From contig CALFNW010000089.1 of NCBI GenBank assembly GCA_937902275.1, forward strand, positions 1 through 19,544: a DNA stretch of 19,544 bases. Direction: 5' to 3'. Source of the stretch: UBA4717 sp002404395. GTDB taxonomy: Bacteria > Bacillota > Clostridia > Oscillospirales > CAG-272. The first letter of the stretch is position 1. Each line of letters starts with the position of its first letter. The notes beneath the pieces are model-generated. The model saw only the letters and a list, made by a program, of their open reading frames with translations. It was not told the origin of the DNA and ran no database searches. Of this stretch, positions 6,200 through 13,673 are shown one piece after another. The translations under genes were made by a program, and so were the position numbers.

Positions 6200-8486
6200 A
6201 GCCGTCGGTGAGCACCTTGTATTTTTCAAGCCATGCGCGGTATTTTTCAAAATCAAAGCCGGGGTAGCCGCACAGATGATGATTGAAATATACCTTATTG
6301 TCAAGCGTGTATTCGAGCACCAGAAAAGCCTTGTCCGAGTAGTACATACCGTTGACTCTGCCGATCACGCGGCTCGTGTTTGCCGCAATGTCGAATTCGC
6401 CCTCGGCATAGCGCTTTCCGCTTTCGATGTCGTACACGCAATAGGAGCCGTGCGCGTCCGTGAGCGTAGCGTTGTCGGCGACAATAGGGTAGTGCCAATC
6501 GTGCATTTCGTCGAGCATCAGCACGACCGGCTGCTGCGCGGCTTTGATGTAGCGGTACGCCAGCTTCTTTTCAAAGAAGTAATCCACAACGGCGTCCGAC
6601 ATCTGGGGCCAGCCGTCAAGCATATTCCACCAAATGATTCCCGTCGTGTACGGGCGTTTGATGCGCACGCGCTCAACAAAGTATTTTTTGGCTTCCGCCT
6701 GAGAGATCTGCGAAGCAAGTATGAAATCTTCAATATTGTCAGGCTCAAACGCGAAAAGCTGTTTTATCTGATCCCACATCAGTCTGACGCGGTGCAGACT
6801 GCCTTTCTGATCCGAGGAGTGAAGCGCCCACTCGGAGTTGAAGATCGGCCAGACCGCTTCGGGCGAGACCGTCTTTTTGATGCTTTCGAGACAGGGCGCG
6901 CCGTGATATCCCGTTTCGCTGACGAAATGCGCCTTTGAATGGGAATAAAAATCGGCTTTGTAATAGTCGCGCGCGCCCCAAAGGTGGCGTTCGCAGAAAA
7001 CGTCCGCGTCGGGGTAGCGTTCGCAAAGCGAATCGGGTATGTACGGCGAGCTTTCGAGGTATGCGCGCGTGGGATCGTGCATCGCGAGCACTGACGGAAG
7101 CAGTTCACGCGTGAGTCTGTTTACCGACGGGCGGATCTTGTTGTACGCCAAAAGCTCGTCGATCTCGTTGTCGCCCGACCAGAGCACGATCGACGCGTGG
7201 TTGCGAAGCCTTTTTACCTCGGCGGTAAATTCGGCTTTCAATAAGGAATACATATGCTCATCCTGCGACATTGGTATGCACGCCATCATGAAATCCTGCC
7301 ATACCATTATGCCGTTCCGGTCGCAGAGAGTGTAAAACTTATCATCTTCGTATATGCCGCCGCCCCAGACGCGCAGTATGTTCGAGTGAGTGTCTGTGTA
7401 CAGCGCTATCGCTTTTTCGTATCTTTCGGCGATCCGACTGTGATAAGCGTCGAGCGGCACGTGGTTCGAGCCTTTGCAGAGCACGCGCACGCCGTTTATC
7501 ACGAAGCAGAAATCATGATTCTCGCAAAGCAGACTTTCGGTGCGGACGAGCTTTGCGGTGCGCACTCCGACATTCAGTCGGCGCGAGTCGCAAAGCGTTC
7601 CCTTATGCCACAGCTCTACCGTGGTGTCGTAAAGCGACGGCTCGCCGTAGCCGGCGGGCCACCAGAGCTTCGGGTCGCCGATCCCGAGCGTGCGGAGCAT
7701 ACTTTTGTGCGTCAGCGTTTCTTCAAAGCGGAATTCGGAGCTTCCTTTGCGATCGCTGCATTTACCGTGTACGACAAGGCGCGTGTCCGCCCCGAAGAAG
7801 TCGGACGGCGCTTTGACCGAAGCGGTAAAGCGTACCTCGGCGTAATGCGCGTCGGCGAGGTCGGTGCGGTAAGCAAATTCGTCAATATAGATCCCGTCGT
7901 TTGCTTCAAGCGTAACGCTGCGGGTGATCCCCGCGCTGAGCGCGCGCGGGAAGATATCCCATCCGAAGGAGTGCGCGCTCTTTCGCGCAAAGGATTGCCT
8001 GTCGGCGCGCGAGCAGAGATATTCGCTGTATTCGTTTGAGTTAATATATTCGTCTATCGGTTTTATGCAGACGTGCAGAGTGTTTTTGCCGCGCTTGGCA
8101 AAAGGCTTGATGTCGAGCACATATTCGGTGAGCGCGTTCTCGCTTGAGCCGGCGAGCGTTCCGTTTATATAATAGTCGGCAAGCATATCGACGCCGCCGA
8201 AGCGCAATTTCAATTCTTTTGCGTCGGTATCGTCAAGCTCAAAATCGCGGGTATACCAAAAGTAATAATTTTCAAGCCTGTAATTCTTTTCGGTGTTGTC
8301 GGCAAAGAAAAGGTCAGCGTCGATAATGCCGGCGCGAGCAAGGTCAAGTTCGGCATTGCCGGGAACAACGGCGGGGATCGGCTCAAGTCCCGCAAGCGCG
8401 TCGGGCGATCGCACGCACGCGTCTGCACGCGCTTTGTCATAGTAATAAAGCTTCCAATTTCCGTCGAGAGAGGTTCGGTTTATCAT
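6189..8486 (-). CDS. GH2 beta-mannosidase-like glycoside hydrolase
   Basis: A 765-residue cytoplasmic enzyme (no signal peptide) with the GH2 layout: N-terminal jelly roll (about 1-180), Ig-like domain (about 190-305) and TIM barrel. The barrel carries RVWGGGIYEDDKFY and GIMVWQDFMMAC (372-403), typical of beta-mannosidases. The acid/base is E441 in WSGDNE and the nucleophile E524 in FVSETG. It likely removes non-reducing beta-mannosyl units from imported oligosaccharides; exo-glucosaminidase or another GH2 activity is possible. The start is set at 8486 because GGAG lies 7 nt upstream and homology begins with the following residues; a longer reading would translate the interspersed repeat. The ROK-SIS gene lies upstream on the same strand, 412 bp away, so a separate promoter is likely, though none was recognised. 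Confidence 0.9.
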   Translation of the reverse strand: MINRTSLDGNWKLYYYDKARADACVRSPDALAGLEPIPAVVPGNAELDLARAGIIDADLFFADNTEKNYRLENYYFWYTRDFELDDTDAKELKLRFGGVDMLADYYINGTLAGSSENALTEYVLDIKPFAKRGKNTLHVCIKPIDEYINSNEYSEYLCSRADRQSFARKSAHSFGWDIFPRALSAGITRSVTLEANDGIYIDEFAYRTDLADAHYAEVRFTASVKAPSDFFGADTRLVVHGKCSDRKGSSEFRFEETLTHKSMLRTLGIGDPKLWWPAGYGEPSLYDTTVELWHKGTLCDSRRLNVGVRTAKLVRTESLLCENHDFCFVINGVRVLCKGSNHVPLDAYHSRIAERYEKAIALYTDTHSNILRVWGGGIYEDDKFYTLCDRNGIMVWQDFMMACIPMSQDEHMYSLLKAEFTAEVKRLRNHASIVLWSGDNEIDELLAYNKIRPSVNRLTRELLPSVLAMHDPTRAYLESSPYIPDSLCERYPDADVFCERHLWGARDYYKADFYSHSKAHFVSETGYHGAPCLESIKKTVSPEAVWPIFNSEWALHSSDQKGSLHRVRLMWDQIKQLFAFEPDNIEDFILASQISQAEAKKYFVERVRIKRPYTTGIIWWNMLDGWPQMSDAVVDYFFEKKLAYRYIKAAQQPVVLMLDEMHDWHYPIVADNATLTDAHGSYCVYDIESGKRYAEGEFDIAANTSRVIGRVNGMYYSDKAFLVLEYTLDNKVYFNHHLCGYPGFDFEKYRAWLEKYKVLTDGFTE

Positions 8487-8497
8487 TTTATCTCCAT

Positions 8498-8643
8498 CCG
8501 CCGTAGGCGGTCCATATAATGAGCGGCACTTTTCGGTGTCGGACCTGTCAAAAATTGCAGGAGCGAAACCCGAGACTTCGCTTGCGTGGGATAAGCTCTT
8601 TGCGCTCCGTACCGCCCGCAGGCGGTACGGATATTTTTGAGCG
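8498..8643 (-). repeat. Interspersed three-hairpin element, copy 2, in the GH2 leader
   Basis: Reading along the GH2 strand there is a distal hairpin GTACCGCC/GGCGGTAC (8609-8628), a central stem (8563-8568/8576-8581) and a proximal CCGCC/GGCGG hairpin (8498-8510) that ends 2 nt before the GGAG ribosome binding site. Compared with the copy at 1-134, the central hairpin has the same 19-nt size. Its pairs differ (GCGAAG/TTTCGC versus GTGAAG/CTTCGC on this strand) but stay paired. Confidence 0.75.
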
Positions 8644-8898
8644 GGCGATCGACTAAATCGCAAAATTATGCAAAACCCGCGCAGATTCGAGCGCGCTATA
8701 CAAAAAACACCGCGCAATTTTTTATAAAATTTCGGTATATATCCGCGCCTTTTGCGTCGGAAATGCGCCATGCTTCGGCTTAAGTGCGGACTTAGGTACT
8801 TTTACGGCAGAGTCAAACGGTGAAATTCCCGGCGCATTGTCAATATAATGCAAAATCATGACTGTAAAACATGAATTTGCCGCAATATTTTGCAAATG
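8644..8898. other. AT-rich intergenic region between ROK-SIS and GH2 genes
   Basis: No gene is seen. The stretch is richer in A and T than its surroundings and should hold the end of the ROK-SIS transcript and the GH2 promoter, but neither a clear terminator nor a well-spaced promoter was found. A small CATG...CATG inverted repeat lies at 8858-8874. Confidence 0.3.
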
Positions 8899-10491
8899 CT
8901 ATTTCCCGAACAATTCGGCTTCCAGACGGGCGCAGAGCGCGTGATAGAGCGGCAGGTGGTATTCCTGTATGCGGAAGGTCTCGCGTGAGGGCGCTCTCAG
9001 CGTGCAGTCGCAGAGCCGCGACAGCTCGGAGTCGCGCTCACCCGTGAACGCCAGCGTTTTCATGCCGCGCGCCTTGGCGGCTTTGACGGCAAGCACTGCG
9101 TTTTTGGAGTTGCCCGAGGTCGAAAGTGCGATCAACAAGTCGCCCGCTCTCCCGTAGCCGTAGGTCAGTTGCGCGTAAGCAAGCGACGGGTCGGCGTCGT
9201 TGCCGAATGCCGAAAGCACCGCGCACTGACTCGGCAGTGAGATCGCACGGATCGCACCCTCAAGCCCGTCGGCAATTTCGGGCGATCCCGCAAACGCGGC
9301 GCGCTCATCGGTGCTAAGCGGCCGCTTTATCTTAAAGCTCTTCATCAGCTCACCGACAATGTGTTCGCTGTCCGCGGCGCTGCCGCCGTTGCCGCAGACG
9401 AGGATCAGCCCGTCATGCGCGGCAGTTTCATGGAGCAATTCCGCCGCTTTTTCAAATTCGGCGCGGCAGGGCTCAAGCTCGGGGTAGTTTCTGAAAAGTA
9501 CGGCGGTCGGGTCGCTTTCGCTGTTTTCGGCAGCCATCGCCGCGATCGAAAGCGCGGCAATGTCGCCGATCCGATCTCCGAGCGCGGAGGGCAGGATACG
9601 GCAGATGCCGGCAGAGGGAGCAAGCGCCTCGCGCGCTATGACTTCAAGCATATACGGTCTGAGCAACGCCTCGTCGCGCGCATAGATCGAGCCGATAACG
9701 ACGGCTTCGGGGTTTATCAGGTCGATCAGAATCGACACGGCTTCGCCGAGCCGCTTGCCGCTTTCGGCATAGATCGCGATCGCGTCGGCGTCTCCCGCTT
9801 TTGCCGCGTCGGCAATGGTTTTCGCGCTTACGCCGTCAAGTGCTTGCTCGGACTCGCAGTAAGCGCAGGAGGCGCCGACGGCAAAGAGCGCTTTCGCGTG
9901 CGCGACGCCGAGCTTTGCGATCCCGCCGCCGCTGCAAAAGCCCTCTGCGGAGCCTGCCTTGTTGAAGCCTACGGGACCGTACGGGGCAAGTCTGATATGA
10001 CCGATCTCGCCCGCAGCGTCAAGGATACCCGAGTGGAGCCTGCCGTCGATGATCAATCCCGCGCCGAGACCGGTTCCGAAAGTCAGAAAGGCGGCGGTTT
10101 CGGTGCCTTTTGCGGCGCCGTACTTCCATTCGGCAAGCGCGCAGGCGTCGGCGTCGTTAAGTAACATTGCGGGTGCGCCGAGCGCCGATTCAAAATACTT
10201 TGTGACTTCGACCCCGTCCCAACCCGGGAGGTTCGGCGGTGAAAGTATCACGCCGCGCTTGGAATCGAGCGGCCCTCCGCAGCTTATACCGATGCCGCAG
10301 AGCGGCTCGCCCTGCACGCGCGCGAGCATTTCTTCAGCCGCCGCGGCAAGCTTTGCAAGTATCGCTTCGGGCGTGCCGCTTTCTTGGGTGGCAAGGGCAA
10401 AGCGTTCGAGCGCCTCGGGCATATCGCCCGAGTATCGTCCGAGGATCGCGGCGCATTTCGTGCCGCCTATATCTATTCCGAGTAAAAGCAT
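8899..10491 (-). CDS. ROK-fold sugar kinase fused to GmhA-like phosphosugar isomerase
   Basis: A 530-residue two-domain cytoplasmic protein. Residues 1-315 are a ROK kinase: phosphate-binding DIGGTK (7-12), the catalytic aspartate of LND (D113), TFGTGLGAG (137-145) and GEIGH (161-165). The cysteine-rich zinc motif that normally follows ExGH is replaced by a Gly/Ala-rich stretch, so this half may be zinc-free. Residues 345-530 are a SIS domain of the GmhA/DiaA type: GNGGSAADSEH (367-377) and STSGNS (457-462). H377, E381, Q509 and H517 have the spacing of the four zinc ligands of E. coli GmhA (H61, E65, Q172, H180). The isomerase half therefore looks catalytically intact, while DiaA-like roles need no such set. 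Start 10491 has GGAGG 5 nt upstream. The substrate is unknown; a heptose or hexosamine phosphate is plausible. Confidence 0.88.
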   Translation of the reverse strand: MLLLGIDIGGTKCAAILGRYSGDMPEALERFALATQESGTPEAILAKLAAAAEEMLARVQGEPLCGIGISCGGPLDSKRGVILSPPNLPGWDGVEVTKYFESALGAPAMLLNDADACALAEWKYGAAKGTETAAFLTFGTGLGAGLIIDGRLHSGILDAAGEIGHIRLAPYGPVGFNKAGSAEGFCSGGGIAKLGVAHAKALFAVGASCAYCESEQALDGVSAKTIADAAKAGDADAIAIYAESGKRLGEAVSILIDLINPEAVVIGSIYARDEALLRPYMLEVIAREALAPSAGICRILPSALGDRIGDIAALSIAAMAAENSESDPTAVLFRNYPELEPCRAEFEKAAELLHETAAHDGLILVCGNGGSAADSEHIVGELMKSFKIKRPLSTDERAAFAGSPEIADGLEGAIRAISLPSQCAVLSAFGNDADPSLAYAQLTYGYGRAGDLLIALSTSGNSKNAVLAVKAAKARGMKTLAFTGERDSELSRLCDCTLRAPSRETFRIQEYHLPLYHALCARLEAELFGK

Positions 10492-10500
10492 ATGACCTCC

Positions 10501-10525
10501 GTGCCGCGTACAGCGGCTCAAAATC
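10501..10525 (-). repeat. Short copy of the GCCGC hairpin, before the ROK-SIS gene
   Basis: Along the gene strand it reads ATTTTGAGCCGC-TGTAC-GCGGC and directly abuts the GGAGG ribosome binding site (10496-10500 complement). It is a diverged copy with a 5-bp stem, in the same relative orientation as the copies before feoA and the GH2 gene. Confidence 0.5.
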
Positions 10526-10615
10526 AACTCTTTTTTGCAAACGCAAAGTCGGGCGAGGTCGAACGGCACAGGCTTTTTTCGATGTAAGACCGTCACTGCC
10601 GACACCTGCGGAGTG

Positions 10616-10640
10616 TCCGAAAATTTCCGACATTCTCCGA
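10616..10640. promoter_or_regulatory. Three TCCGA boxes at exact 10-bp spacing
   Basis: TCCGA occurs at 10616, 10626 and 10636, one per helical turn and on the same DNA face. The last box ends 10 bp before the TTGACA at 10651. The outer two extend to TCCGAAA(A)TTT. Position and phasing suggest an activator or autoregulatory site, perhaps for the adjacent AraC-family protein; this is inference. Confidence 0.5.
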
Positions 10641-10650
10641 AATTTTACGC

Positions 10651-10680
10651 TTGACAATAATATCACATATACATTATAAC
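10651..10680 (+). promoter_or_regulatory. Upstream promoter toward the AraC-family gene
   Basis: TTGACA (10651-10656) and TATAAC (10675-10680) are spaced by 18 bp. A complementary ATTATA at 10673-10678 could also serve as a minus-strand -10 for the ROK-SIS gene, but its -35 is poor. Confidence 0.5.
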
Positions 10681-10742
10681 AACTTGAGCGTAAGGAAGAT
10701 ATACCAAACTCAACGAATTTGTTGCATATATTACGATATATC

Positions 10743-10771
10743 TTTACAAATTGAAACCGCCGTGATATAAT
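10743..10771 (+). promoter_or_regulatory. Extended -10 promoter of the AraC-family gene
   Basis: TTTACA (10743-10748) and TATAAT (10766-10771) are spaced by 17 bp, with TG one base before the -10. It leaves a leader of about 160 nt with a GCGGC/GCCGC hairpin near 10899-10912. Confidence 0.75.
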
Positions 10772-10939
10772 CCGGAATAAAGACGTAACTGCCGCGTGAG
10801 GTCGCGTCTGCGCAGCTGCTATGTAACTTTTATGCTTCGAGCGCACAGGTATTTCAAGCGAGCCGGCTTGGCGTGCTTTGAGGCTTCGAAAGACAGCGGC
10901 GGTTGAAGCCGCACTATATGCATTGATGGGAGGAAAGCT

Positions 10940-11800
10940 ATGAGATTTGAACGCAGAACCGTGCTCGCGGATCCGACCGTCCCGAACGCCGATCGGCGTT
11001 CGCTTGACTTTGACTGCTCGTCGCATACTCACGATTATTTTGAGATCGAGCTGATACTTGAGGGGGAGATCGAGCATACCGTCAACGGCGTCACATCAAG
11101 GATCGGACGCGGCGACGCATATCTGCTGTTACCATCCGATATTCATTCGCTCAAAATACTGAAGCATACCGAACTTGTCAATATTTCATTCACCGAGCAG
11201 GCGGTCTCGCCGTCGCTCTTATATGAATTTATCGCTTCTGGCGCGCCGCTCTCGTGCCATCTGAGCGAATCCGAGTTCGACGAGCTTGAGCCGTTGTTTT
11301 CGCTTGCGGTCAGCCGCCGTTTCGGGATCCCGGAACTTGACCGCAAATACCGCAAAAACATCTGCGAGTGTATTCTCATAAGTATGCTCGGAAAGCTTAA
11401 CGTCAAGCCGGGTCAGCTCAGAGGAAACTCCGCGCTTTTCCGCGGACTTTTGTATATCAACAGAAATTTTGAGCATCCGATCTCGCTTGCGATGTTAGCC
11501 GAAGCGGCAGGACTTTCAAAAAATTATTTCAGCAGTGAATTCAACCGTACCTTCGGAATGAGCGTCAGCGAATATATCAGCGCGGTGAGGCTTGAGTATG
11601 CTCACAGCCTGCTTATTTCAAGCGACCTTCCGATCACGAGGATCGCGCTTGAGTCGGGTTTTTCGTCTTTTTCGATGTTTTCGCGTTCATTCCGTCAGAA
11701 ATACGGCGAGACCCCGTCGGAATGCCGCCGTCAGCACGCGCTTGCCGACGAAACGTCAAAAACTCAGAAAAAAATGTCGGCGAGTTGCCCGCAGCTTTGA
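10940..11800 (+). CDS. AraC-family transcriptional regulator
   Basis: A 286-residue DNA-binding protein. The N-terminal cupin-type sensor (about 20-100) starts SHTHDYFEIELILEGE, the usual metal- or sugar-binding beta barrel of AraC-family regulators of carbohydrate genes. The C-terminal double helix-turn-helix spans about 165-262: LAEAAGLSKNYFSSEF (186-201) and the second recognition region ALESGFSSFSMFSRSFRQKYG (236-256, signature of the family). GGGAGG lies 6 nt before the ATG. It is transcribed divergently from the ROK-SIS/GH2 genes, the standard layout for a local activator, and probably controls them; the ligand is likely a sugar but cannot be named. Confidence 0.92.
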   Translation: MRFERRTVLADPTVPNADRRSLDFDCSSHTHDYFEIELILEGEIEHTVNGVTSRIGRGDAYLLLPSDIHSLKILKHTELVNISFTEQAVSPSLLYEFIASGAPLSCHLSESEFDELEPLFSLAVSRRFGIPELDRKYRKNICECILISMLGKLNVKPGQLRGNSALFRGLLYINRNFEHPISLAMLAEAAGLSKNYFSSEFNRTFGMSVSEYISAVRLEYAHSLLISSDLPITRIALESGFSSFSMFSRSFRQKYGETPSECRRQHALADETSKTQKKMSASCPQL

Positions 11801-11808
11801 TCTTATGC

Positions 11809-11837
11809 TTGAAATTTTGTAAGACAGTGCTTATAAT
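11809..11837 (+). promoter_or_regulatory. Promoter of the transaldolase gene
   Basis: TTGAAA (11809-11814) and TATAAT (11832-11837) are spaced by 17 bp in the gap between the AraC-type gene and the transaldolase gene. The transaldolase can therefore be expressed on its own, with a leader of about 93 nt that includes a small CCGC/GCGG hairpin. Confidence 0.8.
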
Positions 11838-11936
11838 ACTGTATGAGGACCGCCTTTTGCGCGGAAAACCCGAAAAGCTTATAAGAGTAAATTTACGTTT
11901 TTTGAAGCCGCAATGAGCGGCAGGGGAGGAATCATT

Positions 11937-12605
11937 ATGAAAATATTTATTGATACCGCGAACACGGATGAGATCCGCGCGGCAAACGACATGGGCGTGA
12001 TCTGCGGAGTTACCACAAATCCGTCGCTGATCGCAAAAGAGGGCAGAGATTTTATCGAAGTGGTGCGCGAGATCACCACGATCGTGGACGGACCTATCAG
12101 CGCCGAGGTCGTAAGCCTTGACGCCGACGGCATGGTCGCCGAAGCCAAAAAGCTTTATGCGACGATCGGAAACCAAAATCTGGTCATCAAGATCCCGATG
12201 ACTCCCGCAGGACTCTGCGCGGTCAAAAGACTGACCGCCGAGGGCATACACACGAATGTTACGCTCGTATTTTCGGCGGCGCAGGCGCTGCTTGCGGCAA
12301 GAGCCGGCGCAACCTACGTCAGCCCGTTCATAGGCAGACTTGACGATATCGGCGATACCGGTATGGAACTGATCCGCGAGATCGTCGAAATATTTGAAAA
12401 GCATGACATAAATACCGAGATAATCGCGGCAAGCGTGCGGGGACCGATCCATGCGATCGAAGCGGCAAAGGCGGGCGCGGATATCGCGACGATCCCCTAT
12501 AAGGTGATCATGCAGATGACGAGCCATCCGCTGACCGACGCGGGGATCGAACGCTTCTTAAAGGATTGGGAGAGCGTCGAAGAAAAGGGCCACGGCGCGA
12601 AGTGA
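11937..12605 (+). CDS. tal: Transaldolase, short TalC/FSA-type
   Basis: A 222-residue class I aldolase that moves a dihydroxyacetone unit between sedoheptulose-7-phosphate and glyceraldehyde-3-phosphate in the non-oxidative pentose phosphate pathway. TTNPS is at 26-30, the Schiff-base lysine is K85 in VIKIP, and SPFIGRLDD is at 129-137. Two positions separate true transaldolases from fructose-6-phosphate aldolase: E57 (Gln in FSA) and F131 (Tyr in FSA). Both are of the transaldolase type here, so transaldolase activity is the better call. The start at 11937 follows GGGGAGGA by 6 nt; an ATG 24 nt upstream lies before that site and is rejected. The gene has its own promoter and is followed by a long hairpin. 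Confidence 0.93.
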   Translation: MKIFIDTANTDEIRAANDMGVICGVTTNPSLIAKEGRDFIEVVREITTIVDGPISAEVVSLDADGMVAEAKKLYATIGNQNLVIKIPMTPAGLCAVKRLTAEGIHTNVTLVFSAAQALLAARAGATYVSPFIGRLDDIGDTGMELIREIVEIFEKHDINTEIIAASVRGPIHAIEAAKAGADIATIPYKVIMQMTSHPLTDAGIERFLKDWESVEEKGHGAK

Positions 12606-12659
12606 ATCCTGTGCAAACGGCAATTTGAAACAGATATGTAAAAAGATATGTAAAATAAG

Positions 12660-12704
12660 AGCTTCGGGAGAGAGGACGCCGTCGGCGTCTGCTCTCCCGA
12701 AGCT
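12660..12704. terminator. Long hairpin after the transaldolase gene
   Basis: Arms AGCTTCGGGAGAG (12660-12672) and the exact complement (12692-12704) enclose a further GACGCC/GGCGTC stem. Only TATT follows, so it is a strong hairpin with a poor U-tract: a weak terminator or a 3'-end stabiliser. Confidence 0.55.
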
Positions 12705-12785
12705 TATTCGGGCGGCATGGGAACGCCGACGCGGAGCCCTGCCGCACCGGGTGCCGCCGACCTCCGTATATTTGCGGCAGTGTGT

Positions 12786-12829
12786 GAAATACTGTATTTC
12801 GGAATATCATAAAAGAAAGGTCGAAATAC
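12786..12829 (+). promoter_or_regulatory. Alternative hairpins in front of the tepA start
   Basis: GAAATAC (12786-12792) and GTATTTC (12794-12800) form an exact palindrome around one base. A second GAAATAC at 12823-12829, one base before the GTG start, can pair with the same GTATTTC and would enclose the AAAGG ribosome binding site in its loop. The first pairing as RNA would need a larger loop, so the palindrome may instead be a protein site. Confidence 0.4.
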
Positions 12830-12830
12830 A

Positions 12831-13673
12831 GTGGAAAACCGAAATTATCAAAACGATATACCGCCGGCAAGACTTCAGCCCAACTGCAAAAGCGGCGGGA
12901 GCGCCGAAGCCGATACCGACGGCGCGGCGCTTGAGTCAGGTGAAAACGAAAGTGACGGAAAGCGCGGACTTGACGACCCGAAAAGCACGGGTCAGATCAT
13001 CGAAAATATTGAAAAAAGCGGCGGAGTGACTGCCGGGAAAAAGGGCGTGAATATTCACGTGCTTACGGTGATCGGGCAGATCGAGGGGCACTATGTGCTT
13101 GATCAGACTCAAAAAACGACCAAATACGAGCACGTGATACCGCTCATCACTGCGATCGAGGAGGGCGACGAGATCGACGGTCTGCTCATCGTGCTCAATA
13201 CGGTAGGAGGAGACGTCGAAGCCGGGCTTGCGATCGCGGAGCTGATCGCCGGAATGAGCAAGCCGACCGTGTCGCTCGTGCTCGGCGGCGGCCATTCGAT
13301 CGGAGTTCCGCTCGCGGTATGTGCAAAGCGGTCGTTTATCGTGCCGAGCGCGACGATGACGGTGCACCCGGTGCGCACCACCGGACTTGTGATCGGAGTC
13401 GAACAATCTTTCACGTATCTGTCGCGTATGCAGTCGCGGATATGCGAATTTATTCTTGCGCATTGCGGGATAAGCCGCGAAAAGCTTGACGGGCTGATGC
13501 TTGAGCGCGACGAGCTGACCACCGACGTCGGAAGTATCGTTGACGGCAGGGAGGCGGTGGAGTGCGGACTGATCGACGAAGTGGGAAGCCTCTCGGACGC
13601 CCTTTGCGCACTGCATCGGATGATAGATGATACAAAATGTTCACAAGTCGGAAATGACAGGAATATAAAATGA
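12831..13673 (+). CDS. tepA: TepA-like ClpP-family serine protease
   Basis: A 280-residue protein. Residues 1-72 are a polar, Gly/Ser/Asp-rich, probably disordered tail; 73-265 form a ClpP/crotonase fold close to Bacillus TepA (translocation-enhancing protein). Conserved segments are KTTKYEHVIPLI (95-106), LNTVGGDVEAGLAIAE (122-137), GGGHSIGVP (152-160), with catalytic S156 in the place of ClpP GMAAS, and TVHPVR with H179. D232 is the likely third triad member. No signal peptide or membrane segment is seen, so it should act inside the cell, possibly on signal peptides or other peptides. The start is GTG with AAAGG about 10 nt upstream, a long spacing; no better ATG exists nearby. Confidence 0.87.
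   Translation: MENRNYQNDIPPARLQPNCKSGGSAEADTDGAALESGENESDGKRGLDDPKSTGQIIENIEKSGGVTAGKKGVNIHVLTVIGQIEGHYVLDQTQKTTKYEHVIPLITAIEEGDEIDGLLIVLNTVGGDVEAGLAIAELIAGMSKPTVSLVLGGGHSIGVPLAVCAKRSFIVPSATMTVHPVRTTGLVIGVEQSFTYLSRMQSRICEFILAHCGISREKLDGLMLERDELTTDVGSIVDGREAVECGLIDEVGSLSDALCALHRMIDDTKCSQVGNDRNIK

Noticed and set aside
8487..8771. 95-residue N-terminal extension of the GH2 enzyme
   Set aside because: It would translate the interspersed repeat; GGAG just before the ATG at 8486 fits the family's N terminus.
10492..10605. Longer start for the ROK-SIS protein
   Set aside because: ROK homology begins with the first residues after 10491, where a GGAGG site is correctly placed.
11937..12605. Fructose-6-phosphate aldolase
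   Set aside because: The diagnostic Gln and Tyr of FSA are Glu (E57) and Phe (F131) here, as in transaldolases.
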